Positions 12,854-24,654 of a stretch of DNA of 64,000 nt are shown piece after piece. The notes beneath the pieces were generated by a model, which ran no database searches, was not told the origin of the DNA, and saw only the letters and a list, made by a program, of their open reading frames with translations. The stretch's first letter is position 1, and each line of letters begins with the position of its first letter. The translations under genes were made by a program, and so were the position numbers. This stretch comes from Coptis chinensis (taxonomy: Eukaryota; Streptophyta; Magnoliopsida; Ranunculales; Ranunculaceae), in contig CM027381.1 in assembly GCA_015680905.1 (NCBI GenBank), forward strand, positions 68,809,501-68,873,500, in the 5' to 3' direction.

Positions 12854-13055
12854 AAAGCTGTAAATACATCGAGTTTGATCTTTGAAATCTTTTGTTTGTG
12901 TCCTTGTATTCTTCTAACTACATTTTTTTTGGTTGTCTATTGCACCCCCCTTTCAGCAGTTCCCCTTGTGGTGAAAATGCATCCAGATTTGCTATTCTAA
13001 GTGTGCCGTCAAAGTCATTATGAAAAGAGTGTCGAGAAGTAGCTGCTGCATCTTT
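12854..13055 (+). repeat. Decayed tandem duplicate of the FTSHI5 terminal exon
   Basis: The sequence from 12607 to about 12810 (end of the last intron, terminal exon and start of the 3' UTR) is repeated about 247 bp downstream with many substitutions. In the copy, a reading equivalent to the terminal exon stays open to a stop at 13021-13023 (SSSPCGENASRFAILSVPSK against SSSSTDGDSASGLALLSAPI). The acceptor CAG of the original is CAC in the copy. The next AG would enter the wrong frame, so the copy is unlikely to be used as an alternative last exon. Confidence 0.75.
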
Positions 13056-13287
13056 CCAGAGATTGAGAAACATAATTACTCCAAAAGAAAGTTGCATCGT
13101 TCAGAGTGAGTTATGTCCATTTTTTTCATTTTTCTTTGTTTGGCATGTCGCCCCCTTACCCCACACAGGCAAAAAGTCTTCTTACGCACCTCATTCTTGA
13201 GAAGACAGATGTCTAAACGAGTTGTGGGAGATAAGAATTTTGAAACAAGTGGTAGATGAGGTTAGCTTATGGTGTTAAGAAGAGGGT

Positions 13288-13325
13288 TCCCACCCCCACC
13301 CCCACCCCCAGCCCCAGCCCCAGCC
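13288..13325. repeat. CCCCCA/CCCCAG microsatellite
   Basis: Runs of ccccca followed by ccccag units, about 38 bp, downstream of the FTSHI5 stop. Confidence 0.85.
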
Positions 13326-13399
13326 ATAAATTGTGAATAGAATTGTTTGTTTCTGTATAAACGTCTTTTTTGAGCCCCATTACTTCATCTTTATTTACT

Positions 13400-13647
13400 T
13401 TTTTTTTTTTTTTTTTTGATCGGTAAAGTATAACTTTATTAATATGATTAAAGATAGGTACATAAGGATGAGATATCCTCCATTACATGCATATAGAAAA
13501 AGAAAAGAAAAGAAAAGAAAAACCATAAAGTGACAAGTCTCTTAGCCCGATCATCTCATTATGGACTCCCATCGAAACACAAATGCCTCAAAAGGTATGT
13601 CTCGTGTCTCAATATGCACTTTTGACCAGAAACACAAAATGCACATT
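13400..13647 (-). mobile_element. LINE 3'-end fragment (about 250 bp)
   Basis: On the minus strand the sequence ends ACTTTACCGATC followed by a long A-run, the same terminus as the LINE at 2840-6872, with a shared internal GATATCTCAT word. It is flanked by the direct repeat TTTATTTACT (13390-13399, 13648-13657). It is an extreme 5' truncation with no coding content apart from a short remnant upstream of the pyrimidine-rich 3' UTR. Confidence 0.83.
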
Positions 13648-13657
13648 TTTATTTACT

Positions 13658-14418
13658 CTGGTAGTACTTAAGAAATTATATTTGGATCTTGACTGCAGTT
13701 CCTCTGCTTCTACATCATATGATCATAATGTCCACGATTACAAGCTTGGCTAGATTAAAATTCAAGCTTCTAATATAGAAGGAATGTGCTGGTTTTTACT
13801 AAAAGACATATAAGAAATGGAGGGAGACAGAGTGCAGATGGGAGGGCGTTCTCCCTCTATACATGCATTGCCATCTACCAGACTACCACTAGATTCGGGT
13901 TAAGATTCAACGCTTTGTATAGTTTTGAATGCGCCACTCTATGTAATACGAGAGAAACTTTGAATGGGACGAGTTGTTTTTATATTGCAGTCTGGTATTA
14001 CATGTCTACGAGATGGGGGTGAAGGCCAATCAAATGTGGGAGCAATAAGCAAGTATTGAAAGCGTTGTTTCCCTGTTAGCTAGACCCGACAACTTGAACA
14101 TGATCTGGACTACCAAATTAATCATAAAAGTTTTTGTTCAGATAGTTTGACGCCTATAACTGACCCATTGACTTAACCAGCTACGTAGTACTCTAACCTG
14201 ATGTCTTTTTACATACCAAGCTACATGCAGCACCAACCGTATACGAAGGCATTTCCAACTGGAAGGGTTCCTGGGACATAAATCTGTTTGAAAGTCGGGA
14301 TTAATTTATACTTGAACAATTTGGTAGTTTATTTTATTTGGTTATTTATATATATATTTTTTGTAGATATGATCTTCTCTCACTATATTAATTAATCGCC
14401 TCTACGAAAATTGGATTA
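13658..14418. other. Intergenic, nothing recognised
   Basis: Unique-looking sequence between the FTSHI5 3' region and a MITE. Short open frames here show no family motif. Confidence 0.5.
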
Positions 14419-14427
14419 TTCAAAAAT

Positions 14428-14637
14428 GGGTGAACTAGTGTTACTCCCTACTAGATGAGCCAATTAGGATTTCTCCCAACTAGATGGAAATTAGGGTATT
14501 CTTCCCAATATACAAAAAAAATTGGTCAACTCAATTTGACATTTTTTTGTGTGTATTTAGAGGAGGAGACTCTAATTTCCTATCTAATGGGGAAAATCTT
14601 AATTGGCTCATCTAGTTTGGGTAATATTGGTTAACCC
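14428..14637. mobile_element. MULE-like MITE (210 bp) with long terminal inverted repeats
   Basis: A perfect 9-bp direct repeat TTCAAAAAT flanks it (14419-14427, 14638-14646). The arms are inverted repeats of roughly 80 bp sharing ACTAGATGAGCCAATTA and GAAATTAG. A 9-bp duplication is characteristic of Mutator-like elements. Confidence 0.8.
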
Positions 14638-14646
14638 TTCAAAAAT

Positions 14647-16234
14647 TTCTAGCCATGTGCAAATACTGCTGCAACCGTGAAATGAACCGTCCATATCTCC
14701 TCGATTTGTTGACAAACTTCGGATTTTAATGTTTTGTGGAAATCTTTTATGTAGTTATGAGGTCTCGTTTACAGAAGATTACTTAATCTAAACCTTAGAA
14801 GTGCACTAATGATCGTAATTTTGTATGTCTAATCTAAAATATATTTTGGTATCCACACTCTTCCCATACTATTGCTTGGTGCGTATCCAAGTCACTTTCC
14901 TCGAACGCGATGATCATTTGTGATTTAGAAGAAAATGACACGAATGTGACTGGAGTAGTCTTAATTGAACTATATATGAAGCAGGACCAAGTCTGAAAAA
15001 GGGAGAACTTAGATATTCAAGCCTGCCCCGCAACCTAGTTGGATAGTTCATAGTAGATAGACACAAACGAGCTTAGCCATGCTGGAAGTGGAACCTTATT
15101 TTGTCCACAATTGCAGACAATGAGGCCTGGTCCATGGATGATGTTCGAGGACTTCTTTGTACTTGACATGTGATATCGAAGTATGGAACGTGCTTTACTA
15201 GTTTGCTAGCTAAGGATTGGATTGGGGTTGCAAATTGCGCACACGCAATAACAGTTCTTTCTTCAACTTTTGTCAGACACGTAAGGACTAGTGGACATGA
15301 TGATATATCTGTTGGTGGGCTAATCAGATGGCATGTACTTCCAATGGTTTGGACGAGAAGTTAAAAGGGATAACTAGAAACCAACAACAGAAAAAGCTTA
15401 GGAATTATTCGAAATGAATGAGGAATACTAGATGTAACTAGGAGGTGATACCTCAGATGAATACCAGTGATATAGAATGTTATTGCCAATCCAAACTTTG
15501 GTTTGCAACAGCTAGAAGCAAACAATTTGCCCTGCGAAAGAATTTTGAGGACTTTGGCTGTCTTCGTAGGTGGGCGCATTTTGAAAATCTGAACTAATCA
15601 TCGTTGTGAGTCCTCTGGCTACATATACAATCCAAACTTCTTTTGCATTCGAGGTCAATGAATACATTTCGATTTGGCATTCCATATGAACTTAGAGGGA
15701 TACACGACTCTGACCCCTCTGCCAATTCCTTATCAAAATGAGGGTCGTTAAATCTACCAACACAGTACCTTAAAATTTAAAAACACTTGTAATTGGCGCG
15801 TGACTGCACTACCGCAAAATTGAAGGCTTCGTTCGTTTTAAACTTGCCTATCACTCGCCAAAAGAAGAAACATTTTTGAACTTGAAGTTCTGTGCCTAAA
15901 AGTACATATACTACTTGCTCTAACGAAAAGTTACAAGGGTCTGCTATTAAACGATGACTTCGATCTACTAGTTCAAGCAAAACAATATGACCCTAAGAAC
16001 TGTATGCGACCTTTTCCCTAGACCCTGACGACATTGGATCCTACCTCAGTCAGCTGCCAGATTGTAATATAAAGAAAACCTTTGATTTCAATTCTCTGTC
16101 TAATTTGAAGTGTTCTTTCTATAACTCAATTGCACATTTTAGTATCTCAGCTAGAAAATCATAATGTATAACGAATTATCCACGGATCTTGGTGTCTTCA
16201 CCTGTACAGCTACATGGAAAAGCTTTGAGTCATG
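14647..16234. other. Intergenic, nothing recognised
   Basis: About 1.6 kb between the MITE and the lipase stop codon. It presumably includes the 3' flank of the minus-strand lipase gene. No convincing ORF, RNA gene or element ends are visible. Confidence 0.5.
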
Positions 16235-19177
16235 TTAACGGAATTGGATTATGGCAAATGTACCGAACACTAGCAGCCGTGCAGGAACCCAGAGCACAAC
16301 TAGCAAATGCATGTGCTGCGATGCAACAAACCTACTGAACCGCTTCAGTGAGTCCCTCCCATTATGAAAAATACCGAAGAAGCTTGGCTGGGAATGAGTA
16401 ACGTTGTGTGAGGATACCCGCTGAGCCATAACAACTTCAGAATGGACACGTTGTGGAGCAATGAGTGGCCGCCATACTTGGCGGCGGTGTTCTCTCTTGG
16501 ATTTCCTGATCTGGTTGAGCTCTAGACGGATGACATCAAGCACACACTTCAAGTAGGAGTGCACGTCATGATCCCTGTAAATGGCACCATCAGAACCATA
16601 TGCAGACCGATCACTTAAGATCTCAAGTGGGTGGGGTGAATTGAAGAAGACAGATATTGCTGCTTGGAGATGCTTCTCCGGATGTGCAGAATCTGGCAGA
16701 GGACATGTAAGAAGGTACAGGCCACTACCAGATGGAAGCAGGTGGTGCTGCGGAGAGAAATTCTCTTCAGGTTGCAGAATCAATATATCCCCCATCGGAG
16801 CATAAAGTATTTTCTGTTGAAAATACCCAGAATTATGAGTTGTATGATCTATTCCAAATTGATTTCCTTCTTCGGTATTTTGGTTTAGTAACTAATACCT
16901 AGGATACTGAAAATTAATGAGCACTCGAACCAGATTTTACCTGGTTCTGGAGACAAGGATGATTTCTGAAGTTCCCATTCACAGCTTTGAGAATCTCAGC
17001 AACATGATCAGGGTAATTACAAGAGAAAGCTCTTGGTACGATATCACGGTGCATAGTAATGGCTTGGACATGACTATGAGGCAGTCCCAATCTGCGAAGA
17101 AGCTGGTCTCCTCCACACATAACGTAAGGAGCACCAAACATTATAACAGGAAGCAAGGACGACCCTGGCACTTCACCCCGTATAAGCAACATGAGATTTA
17201 TAAGCAATGACAGGCTTCCACCAAGAGAATGTCCAGTGAAACGAAAGGTTGCAAAGTCACCATGAGATTTTATGTGGGCACGAACCTCTGGCAACATTTG
17301 CTCATAAATCCCTTTCGCAGCTTCATAAATACCTCTGTGCACGGGCACATCCAATCCCTAGATGACATAGAAGGGTTGCTCCAATGTTAGATCTCTAAAA
17401 GAAGATCGTATGAAAACTACTTGAACTACTTGAACAAAAGTAAGTTTGATAGCTGCTTCAACAACATACCTCAAACTGAATGGGCTCAAAGAGTAGATTA
17501 GCTTGCCAAGAAGCCAAGGATTCAGAACCCTGCACGTTAAGACATTCAAAACCATACTCAGGGACGACAGAGTCGAAACCAAATAACTTACAGAAACTTT
17601 TGAAGATTGAATAAGACCAATAGCAGCCGCATTTTTTGTAATGCGTTCAAATGATAAACCCGCCACTAAAATTATTCTCAACCTAATTAATTGGACTACT
17701 TGATAACGTGGAAATCTCCTGTTTACCTGAATAACAAAAAACCGTGTCTTGCTTTCATCATCATCACATATAAACCACTCACAGGGTGATGGACAAGCCA
17801 AGTTCAAGTCTTTCGCAACAGCTTGCTTCATCTCCTCCTCCGCGGCAACAACTGCTGTCACTGAGTCTGTAGTAGCTATAAAAGAGGCTTCCTCAGAGCT
17901 TGTTGCTTCTACATTGTCAAAAACCTCACTGCTTCCCTCGAGTGAGTCATTCTCTGTCCCAATTTTTGGTGAGTTGAAGGGCAGAATACTCATCGTTTGA
18001 GATTGTAGATAGGAAGCAGCAGAGGCAGCAATATGATACGCAGCAGATGCACTAATACGGTATCTACTGATCTTCTTGTCCTCAACTTCCTGCATTGTCT
18101 CCTCAACCTCTTTTTCTGTTTCTTGAAATTGGGTTGAGTTCTGATCATTCTCGGCACTAGCAGAAAGTCCTTTTTTCTCCAATGATGAAGTTACAAAACT
18201 CAATCGGTGATGTTTCAATAGATTTTCTGACTGAAATAGTCCCAAACAAGAAAAAATGAGACACTGTAATTCATTTACAAGAGTCAGTTAATTAATCAAC
18301 ACAGTACCAATCCCACAGATGCAAAAGCCTTCCAGAAAACAAATTGATTAGTACTTGCATATATATATATGTGTGTGTGTGTGTGTGAGCATTGTTCAAT
18401 TCATTGATTATTTTTTTTAATAGCCCAAGGATCTCATTTCACCTATAACTTCAAACTCATCACATCAACACCAAAAGACCTCCAAAACTTGACCATGTTC
18501 CAAATAATTCACAGAAAGAAAAAAAAAAACAATACTTTCAAAATGGATCACAATCAAACATTCAAACAAGAACAAATAAACAAAAGTGGTACCTTGATTC
18601 TGGGTATAGTATAAGCCAAATTTCCTAAATATGACAATCTGGCATACAACTTAGCTTCTGTCAAAGACACCCTTCTAAGCAACTTTGAAAACGAATCTCT
18701 ATCAAATTCAACCGAACAACCTTCATCATCATTACAACAAGAGCATTCTCCATTTCCATCACTCCCTGCCGCCTCAGCGACATTCTCATCTTCATATCTC
18801 TCCTCTTCCTCGTCCAACACATCAACATCATTCTTCCTTTCCTCCTTCCATAATGATCTAACATGCAATATCTTCAATACCCAACTCTCATTCTCTCTGT
18901 TCTCTTCCGCTCCTTGGTTTTCGAGGACATCTAAATCGTTTCCCTTCGTCCATAATGATCTTAATGGATGATAGTTAAACGAAAACCGTGACGTTAACGT
19001 CTTTAGATTCTGTGTAGCAGAATTTGAGGTGGTGGCTGTGTTAGAACTGTCCAAAGAAACCACCCCACCACCATTGTTAACTGCAGAACAACGACCTGCT
19101 TGTGGCACGTGTGTTCTGCATTCAACACCACCACCACCAACGAAGGAAATACCAGCTTTGAAGCAAAGACTATCCAT
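16235..19177 (-). CDS. PLIP: Plastid class-3 lipase (phospholipase A1, PLIP family)
   Basis: Five exons on the minus strand: 19177-18593, 18230-17727, 17529-17470, 17357-16941, 16813-16235. All have GT..AG borders and together give 714 codons with no stop. The N-terminus (about 60 residues, Ser/Thr-rich, few acidic residues) looks like a chloroplast transit peptide. Residues of about 75-360 are acidic, with low-complexity EEE/DDE and Ala-rich helices ([20 protein letters not shown]). The alpha/beta-hydrolase core follows: [40 protein letters not shown], the nucleophile elbow GHSLGG, then [11 protein letters not shown], and HRDIVPRAF supplying the likely Asp. PLIP enzymes release fatty acids from plastid PG or galactolipids, and PLIP2/PLIP3 are reported as ABA-responsive. 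It appears intact; which PLIP paralogue it is cannot be decided here. Confidence 0.9.
18359..18388. repeat. AT/GT microsatellite
   Basis: (AT)n followed by (GT)n inside the first intron of the lipase gene. Confidence 0.9.
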
Positions 19178-19228
19178 CCTTTTTTTTCCCTTCTTCTCTG
19201 TTTTTATTTCTGTGTTGTGTTTTTTCGT

Positions 19229-19250
19229 CTATGTATATATATATATAAAG
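19229..19250 (-). promoter_or_regulatory. Possible TATA region of the lipase gene
   Basis: On the minus strand TTTATATATATATA lies about 60 bp upstream of the lipase ATG. If used it would give a very short leader. It is also a simple TA repeat, so the assignment is weak. Confidence 0.35.
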
Positions 19251-20002
19251 GCAGCTGAGAAAGGCTAAAATGCACTACCGGTGTGTATGGCAATTAACGT
19301 GCACCACAATCTTTAAAACAAAGAGAGAATAGAGGGAAAGAAAAGCAACAAGGTTCTCTAAACATATACTATTATAATATTGTTATTTATTAGTGATTAA
19401 TGAGAATAATAATATTGAATCAAAGGAAGTGTGTGTGTTTTTCCTAAAAATAGAAGAAAGTGTTGTGGCATAAACTGCTTACCAAATAAACAAACTCACC
19501 TTCTCATTTCAAATTCACACACTTTTCTCTTCTCTCAACAAAATTGTACCAATATTCTTTATTACGAAAATTGATAAATGCAAAGTCAACATTATTTTTT
19601 CGGTTTAGTCAAATCCGTAGACAAATTTCAATTTTTGCACATTTCATTGTAATGGTATAGTAATTCCTGGAGAAGTGAAAATGCAACAATGTTGTCATAT
19701 CAATCCTTTATATTTTGGCATAGATTGTGGAAGTTTTTGACATTTTACAGAATATATATTTCGATTTTGTCAAAAGCTGAAATATTTGATGAAAATCCAA
19801 GATTCCGTTCGAAATTACGACTTTAAGTTTTGTTTTTTGACAGCCCAATAAGTTTTAGGTGGAGCTGCTGTACTTGTTTTTTTTTAGTACCGTGTGTCAG
19901 ACAAAAAAATAGAGCTTTTTGCGTGTTCAAAAGAGAGATATTGAGGTGTAGTGGTGTACAATCTAAGCAGCGTTTATTTCTGTGCAGATCCTAAAAGGTC
20001 GA
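19251..20002. other. Lipase upstream region, no gene
   Basis: AT-rich flanking sequence, presumably promoter. No ORF or transposon ends recognised. Confidence 0.45.
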
Positions 20003-20135
20003 CACGTGGAGTTTCAGACAGCTGACAGATTAGATATACACGTGTTAGATATCAGTTAGAAAGGTCGGCTAGTATAGACTATATAGACACGTGCAACTAA
20101 TAAGGCTGGCCTAGTAGAAATCCATGATGACGTGG
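20003..20135. promoter_or_regulatory. Cluster of ACGT-core (ABRE/G-box) motifs upstream of the lipase
   Basis: CACGTG palindromes at 20003-20008, 20039-20044 and 20088-20093, plus GACGTGG at 20129-20135, lie 0.8-1.0 kb upstream of the lipase start. Three are in ACACGTG or GACACGTG context, the core bound by bZIP/ABF factors. Regulatory function is inferred. Confidence 0.45.
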
Positions 20136-20644
20136 GAGTGCGATCGCATTTATGTAGGTGTGGGGCATACAAACAAAACTCTTACTTAACGTGTTGAGAG
20201 TGGGATTTTTGCAGTGGACTAGTATCTGTGCTTCTTCTTCCACATTTGTCCCGTGAGAAGCATTCTAAACATTGCTAAAATAGCTACCACATTTAAACAG
20301 TTGCAGTCCATGACTCCATTGCCACATGGCACCTAATTTTGTGAACAAACCAACCATGTGACACCGAATGAATAATCATTTCATACCAGTAGTTTCAGAC
20401 GTACGAGGATTATGTGGTTACTGGTTAAGATCGAACTTACAACTAATTCGTTGAATTTTGGGTGTTCTAGACGACTAGACTCATATCCCTCAAGTAGTTT
20501 GGCAGCAGACAGTAAGGTAGTAAGGTTGTGCTTGTCTCCATGGACAAATTTCCAAATAAACTTGAGCTAGAAAATAAAATTTTAAACTAATAAATTATTG
20601 ATATCCTTATAAAGACTTGTAACAATGAGTATGTTATAACCACA

Positions 20645-21707
20645 AGTAAGAACTAACAGCTAAGGTTGCAAATTTGGTGAAATTTTGCTTCCATTTGTAT
20701 CAGGATCGAGCTAGATTGCATCCGGCCAATATTATGGTAATTACTTCAGCGACAGTAGTTGTGTGAGATCTTGTTCAGGGTCGGCCCTGAGATTGCGGGG
20801 CTAGCCGTGCGTCTAAATGAAGCCTTATTGAAAAAGAAAATAACTACAAAATCTCTTGTGGATGTACTTTTTTCATTAAACTACATTTAAAATGTTGTGT
20901 AGATCCTTTTCTACCATACAAACCATGTGTTTGATGGATGTAACCTTAATGACACAAATAGGACTGGCAATGGTCGGGTAGGAACCAATATCCAGGGCTG
21001 GCCCTGCGTTTGAATGGGCCCAATACAAGGTACGTAAAATAAAGCCTTTATTTAATTTTCTTTTTAAGAGAATGGGTTTTTTGTGGGTTTTTAATACTAT
21101 AGTGGGTTTTTTCAAGTTTAACGGGGCCTTTTGTCTTGGTTTATATTGGGAACCCTATGTAAAGCATTAGACAACATTGGCCCAGGGCTGGTCCTGCCGA
21201 TATTCAATCCAGTCCAAACTAATAAAAGTGGGCCTGTGATAGGTATGTAGTTAGCATTTTGGACCGGTTCTGGGTCTTGAAAATCAGAACCAGACTTTTA
21301 TTGGATTATATTGGTTATGGATTAAGTATGTATATATCGAACCATCCAATCCAGTTGAAATTTAAACTTTATTCTTCCAAAATCCTAATTTTCCTCAATA
21401 TAAACATTCATCAAGTGATAAGGGTGTATGCATTTCCCAGTGACATTTTTTTTTATGGTAGAAAAGAATCGAAACAACTTTTTAAATGTATATATATATA
21501 TGTTCTCAAGAGATTTGTAGTTATTTTCTTTTTCAATAAGGCCTCATTTAGAGGCACAACTAGGGCCCCACAATCTCAAGGCCAACCCTGAACAAGATCC
21601 CACACAACTACAACGCTAAAGTAATTACCATAATATAGATGCAATCTCCTGATACAAATGGCAACAAAATTTTAACAAATTTGCAACTTTAGTTGTTAGT
21701 TCTTACT
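20645..21707. mobile_element. Fold-back (long-TIR) element, about 1.06 kb
   Basis: The left arm (20645 to about 20860) is the inverted complement of the right arm (about 21520-21707). Shared words in opposite orientation include AGTAAGAACTAACA, ATTTGTATCAGGA, TATGGTAATTACTT, AGTTGTGTG, GATCTTGTTCAGGG and CTTATTGAAAAAGAAAATAACTA. The arms are about 190-215 bp and the loop about 650 bp, with no transposase. CAGGGTCGGCCCTGAG inside the arm resembles hAT termini. I could not define a clean target duplication. Confidence 0.75.
20993..21196. mobile_element. hAT-like MITE (204 bp) inside the fold-back element
   Basis: The ends are inverted repeats CAGGGCTGGCCCTG.. and ..CCCAGGGCTGGTCCTG. The flanks CCAATATC (20985-20992) and CCGATATT (21197-21204) match at 6 of 8 positions, consistent with an aged 8-bp hAT target duplication. 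Confidence 0.6.
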
Positions 21708-21734
21708 AGTTTTTGAGCCCGTTTAACGAACGGG
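21706..21734 (-). other. Candidate Helitron 3' terminus
   Basis: On the minus strand there is a perfect hairpin CCCGTT-cgtta-AACGGG, then eight bases, then CTAG followed by T. This matches the Helitron rule of hairpin plus CTRR inserted before T. The 5' end (A|TC) was not located, so the extent is unknown. Confidence 0.4.
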
Positions 21735-23270
21735 GATCGTTTTTATATAATATAATTTTTTTTTTATTATGTATCGAAAATTTTACTTCCAAACTATATT
21801 GAAACTCAAAAAGTAAATTAATTGATCAAAGTTCCCAGCGCCAATAATTTGTTAGACTAAAAGGTTTTTTTTTGTATCAATGGGCCTTATAGTGTATTAA
21901 GATATCCAAATTTTGGGTTGTATTTTAATTTTCATTTTTTTAATGGGTTTTATGATAAATGTTGGCTTAATTCTTAGCCCATTAGTATCCTTAACACGTG
22001 GTCTCACTTTCATCACTTGTATCTCTAATTTCTACACGTGTATTCTCACTCTCATTTTTATTAGAAAGCAAATGGGTTAGCCTATCTCTCGAGTATCTAT
22101 CTTCAGTTGACTTTAGCGAAGAAGTAAATTCAGTCGCTCTTAAAGATACTTTTATTTTTTTTCCAATATCCCTTGAACTCGCTCTCGTTTTTTATAGTTT
22201 CATAATTTTCTATCGTTAGTTTGTTGCCAAGTTCATAATAAGCTTACTGATGCACATGTAATGTGTAAAGTAAGGTTTTTCATCTGTCATAGAAAATAAA
22301 TCCAATGTTGAAATTTATAGGTTGTTGGTGAATAAATTTATAGGTTTTTCATCTCTTGATTGATTTCTAAAGCATTTGCGTTGGGAATGGCTACACGATG
22401 AGTTAAATTTGTCAAAGTATTGACGTATTTTGAGGGGTTTACAGCTGGTTTATCTGTTGGTGTCCTTGAGTGGTTGTTTATTTTTCTACTATTCATTAAT
22501 GTTGTGTTCTCATACTTGGACGGGTGCCGTTAAATGAATAATTTTTTTTGTTAAAAGACTTGCAACTATTTATAGTTAAATGAATAACGTAACATTAGTT
22601 CATAGATGTCTGAAAATTGTTGTGTCAATTCTTTATGCGTGTTCCAAGTGATGTGTTACTGTGTCAAATTGTAGCAACTCTAAGAACGATATTTTTTCTT
22701 CTATTTATGGCATGCATAGCTCTCTAAGAGTTTGAATCTATATTCATTGCTAAGACAAATCTTCACCCCTTCTAGATTCCAAGTATTTCTACCGTATCCC
22801 TAAGTAGTACAACAACTGATACAACAGAAGATGTTTTTTTGTCATGATGTTATTAAGGAAATGAACATTCCCAGTGAACGAAACCAAGATGTCCCTACTA
22901 AACAATGTACACACTTGTCGCATGCTATTAAATCTATTTAAAGAAAGTGCATAACTATTATAAAATCGATTCATCAAAGTTAATTGAAGGCATGTTAATT
23001 TGATTTGTGATATTTAATTTGGGTCATTTTAATTTTGAGTCTAGGAAAATAATAAATAAAAACTTCTTTGAAATAAGCAATATATGAGAAAGCTGAGATC
23101 CTATCCTTGACTACAGATATAGGGCATGCTACTTTGACCATAATTAAAATATACATAATGGGAATACTAATCGTTCATGTTTTGCTAATGCTCACAATTT
23201 TATAGTATTGTTATTGTATTACAATGAATGTTTTATTTCCCCCGCCTTCTAGAGATGCATGTTGAAATGG
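21735..23270. other. Intergenic, AT-rich, nothing recognised
   Basis: May be the body of the Helitron candidate ending at 21706. No coding or RNA signals seen. Confidence 0.4.
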
Positions 23271-24654
23271 CATCATGTGAGGTACATCCTTGAATGTGCA
23301 AACCTTGTCAAGCTTATAAAACAACTGAGTAACTTTAAATGCTGGTATGAAACCCAAATCAGGAACATCAGTGGGCGCACAAACTCAATGATCCCCTCTG
23401 TCGATCTGTATCGTCACTGCAGAGTAGGATAATAAGTTCAAGTTCATTGGTGCTATTCTACTTTCTAACAACATTATTTTGTTAGTTTAGGATAAATATT
23501 AGGATAGTTTGCACATAATTTGAATATATCAGAAGGAAACATTAATTTACCTATAGATCCATATGTGAAAGACCACCATCACCGAGCTTTTTAATAATAG
23601 GAATTGAAGCACTGAGTCGGCTGAGTCATTCCATGCATACAGAATATCAAAGCTACAGTATATGTTGAAGATGAAAATATGAAATTCGTGAAAAGCAACC
23701 CCAAGTTCCCAACATTTGAATTTAAAAAAGAAAGTAAATATTCTTTTTATTACTTGCAAAGAGCCCATGGTATATAAATATTTGTAATATTTGCATGCAA
23801 AGCTTCTTGAACATCTGGACGGTTGAAGTACGTTGTTGAGTAATTCATTAGCCATAGATCATAACCTGATGGTATTTTCCGCAGCTCCCTACGAAATAGC
23901 ATAGAAACAAAAAAAACAATGAAAGCTATTTTCATTTTATATTCAAAGTTTCAGACAATGAGAACATGTGTCCTTTCTTTTTTTCAATTTTTTTTTCAGG
24001 TAAATAATTGAAGAGTGAAGTACTTACCAGTCCAGAGGATTTTGGGGTTGCAGTACTCTAAGAAACCATTAAAGATGTGTTGAGTGGGCTCCCTCTAGAC
24101 ACATAGGAGTATACAAACTATACATGTCCCCATAATAATTGTGCAAGGCATTCTCACATTCTTCTGTTTGACCCAACTTAGCAAAATTGCAAATTTTCAC
24201 AATTGCTTCATGTACTCCATCAGGTATTAAAGCATGCCCCCAAGCATAGTCCATCATTCCTTGATTTGTCTGATAATCCATCAATGCATTTCCAATCTGT
24301 GAAAAAACATTTGACAGTTGATTTAACAGAGCGTTATCCAATAGGCTAGGCCTATATATTTAAAAAAAAATGAGGTTGTGTTTGTAGGCTTAGAGCATCT
24401 CTAGGTGGTGGTAGTATTTTCTTCAAATTTGAAGATGAAGTTTGGATAAACTAGACGCAAATTTTGACCAACTCTAAGCGGTCACAAATATCAACCGCAA
24501 ATGTGATTGTAGACCCTACCACGCGTGCCATTGGTAATATCGCGCGCCAATACTATTGTCGCATGCTATGCTTGTTTAAATGTCGTGCGACAGTCCGACT
24601 TTTGTTATTTCACTTATTTGTTTTCAACATAGTTTCTCTAGTTCTAACAAACAA

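Noticed and set aside
15170-15364. Open frames in the 13.7-16.2 kb intergenic region
   Set aside because: Short, no conserved motif, composition like flanking DNA.
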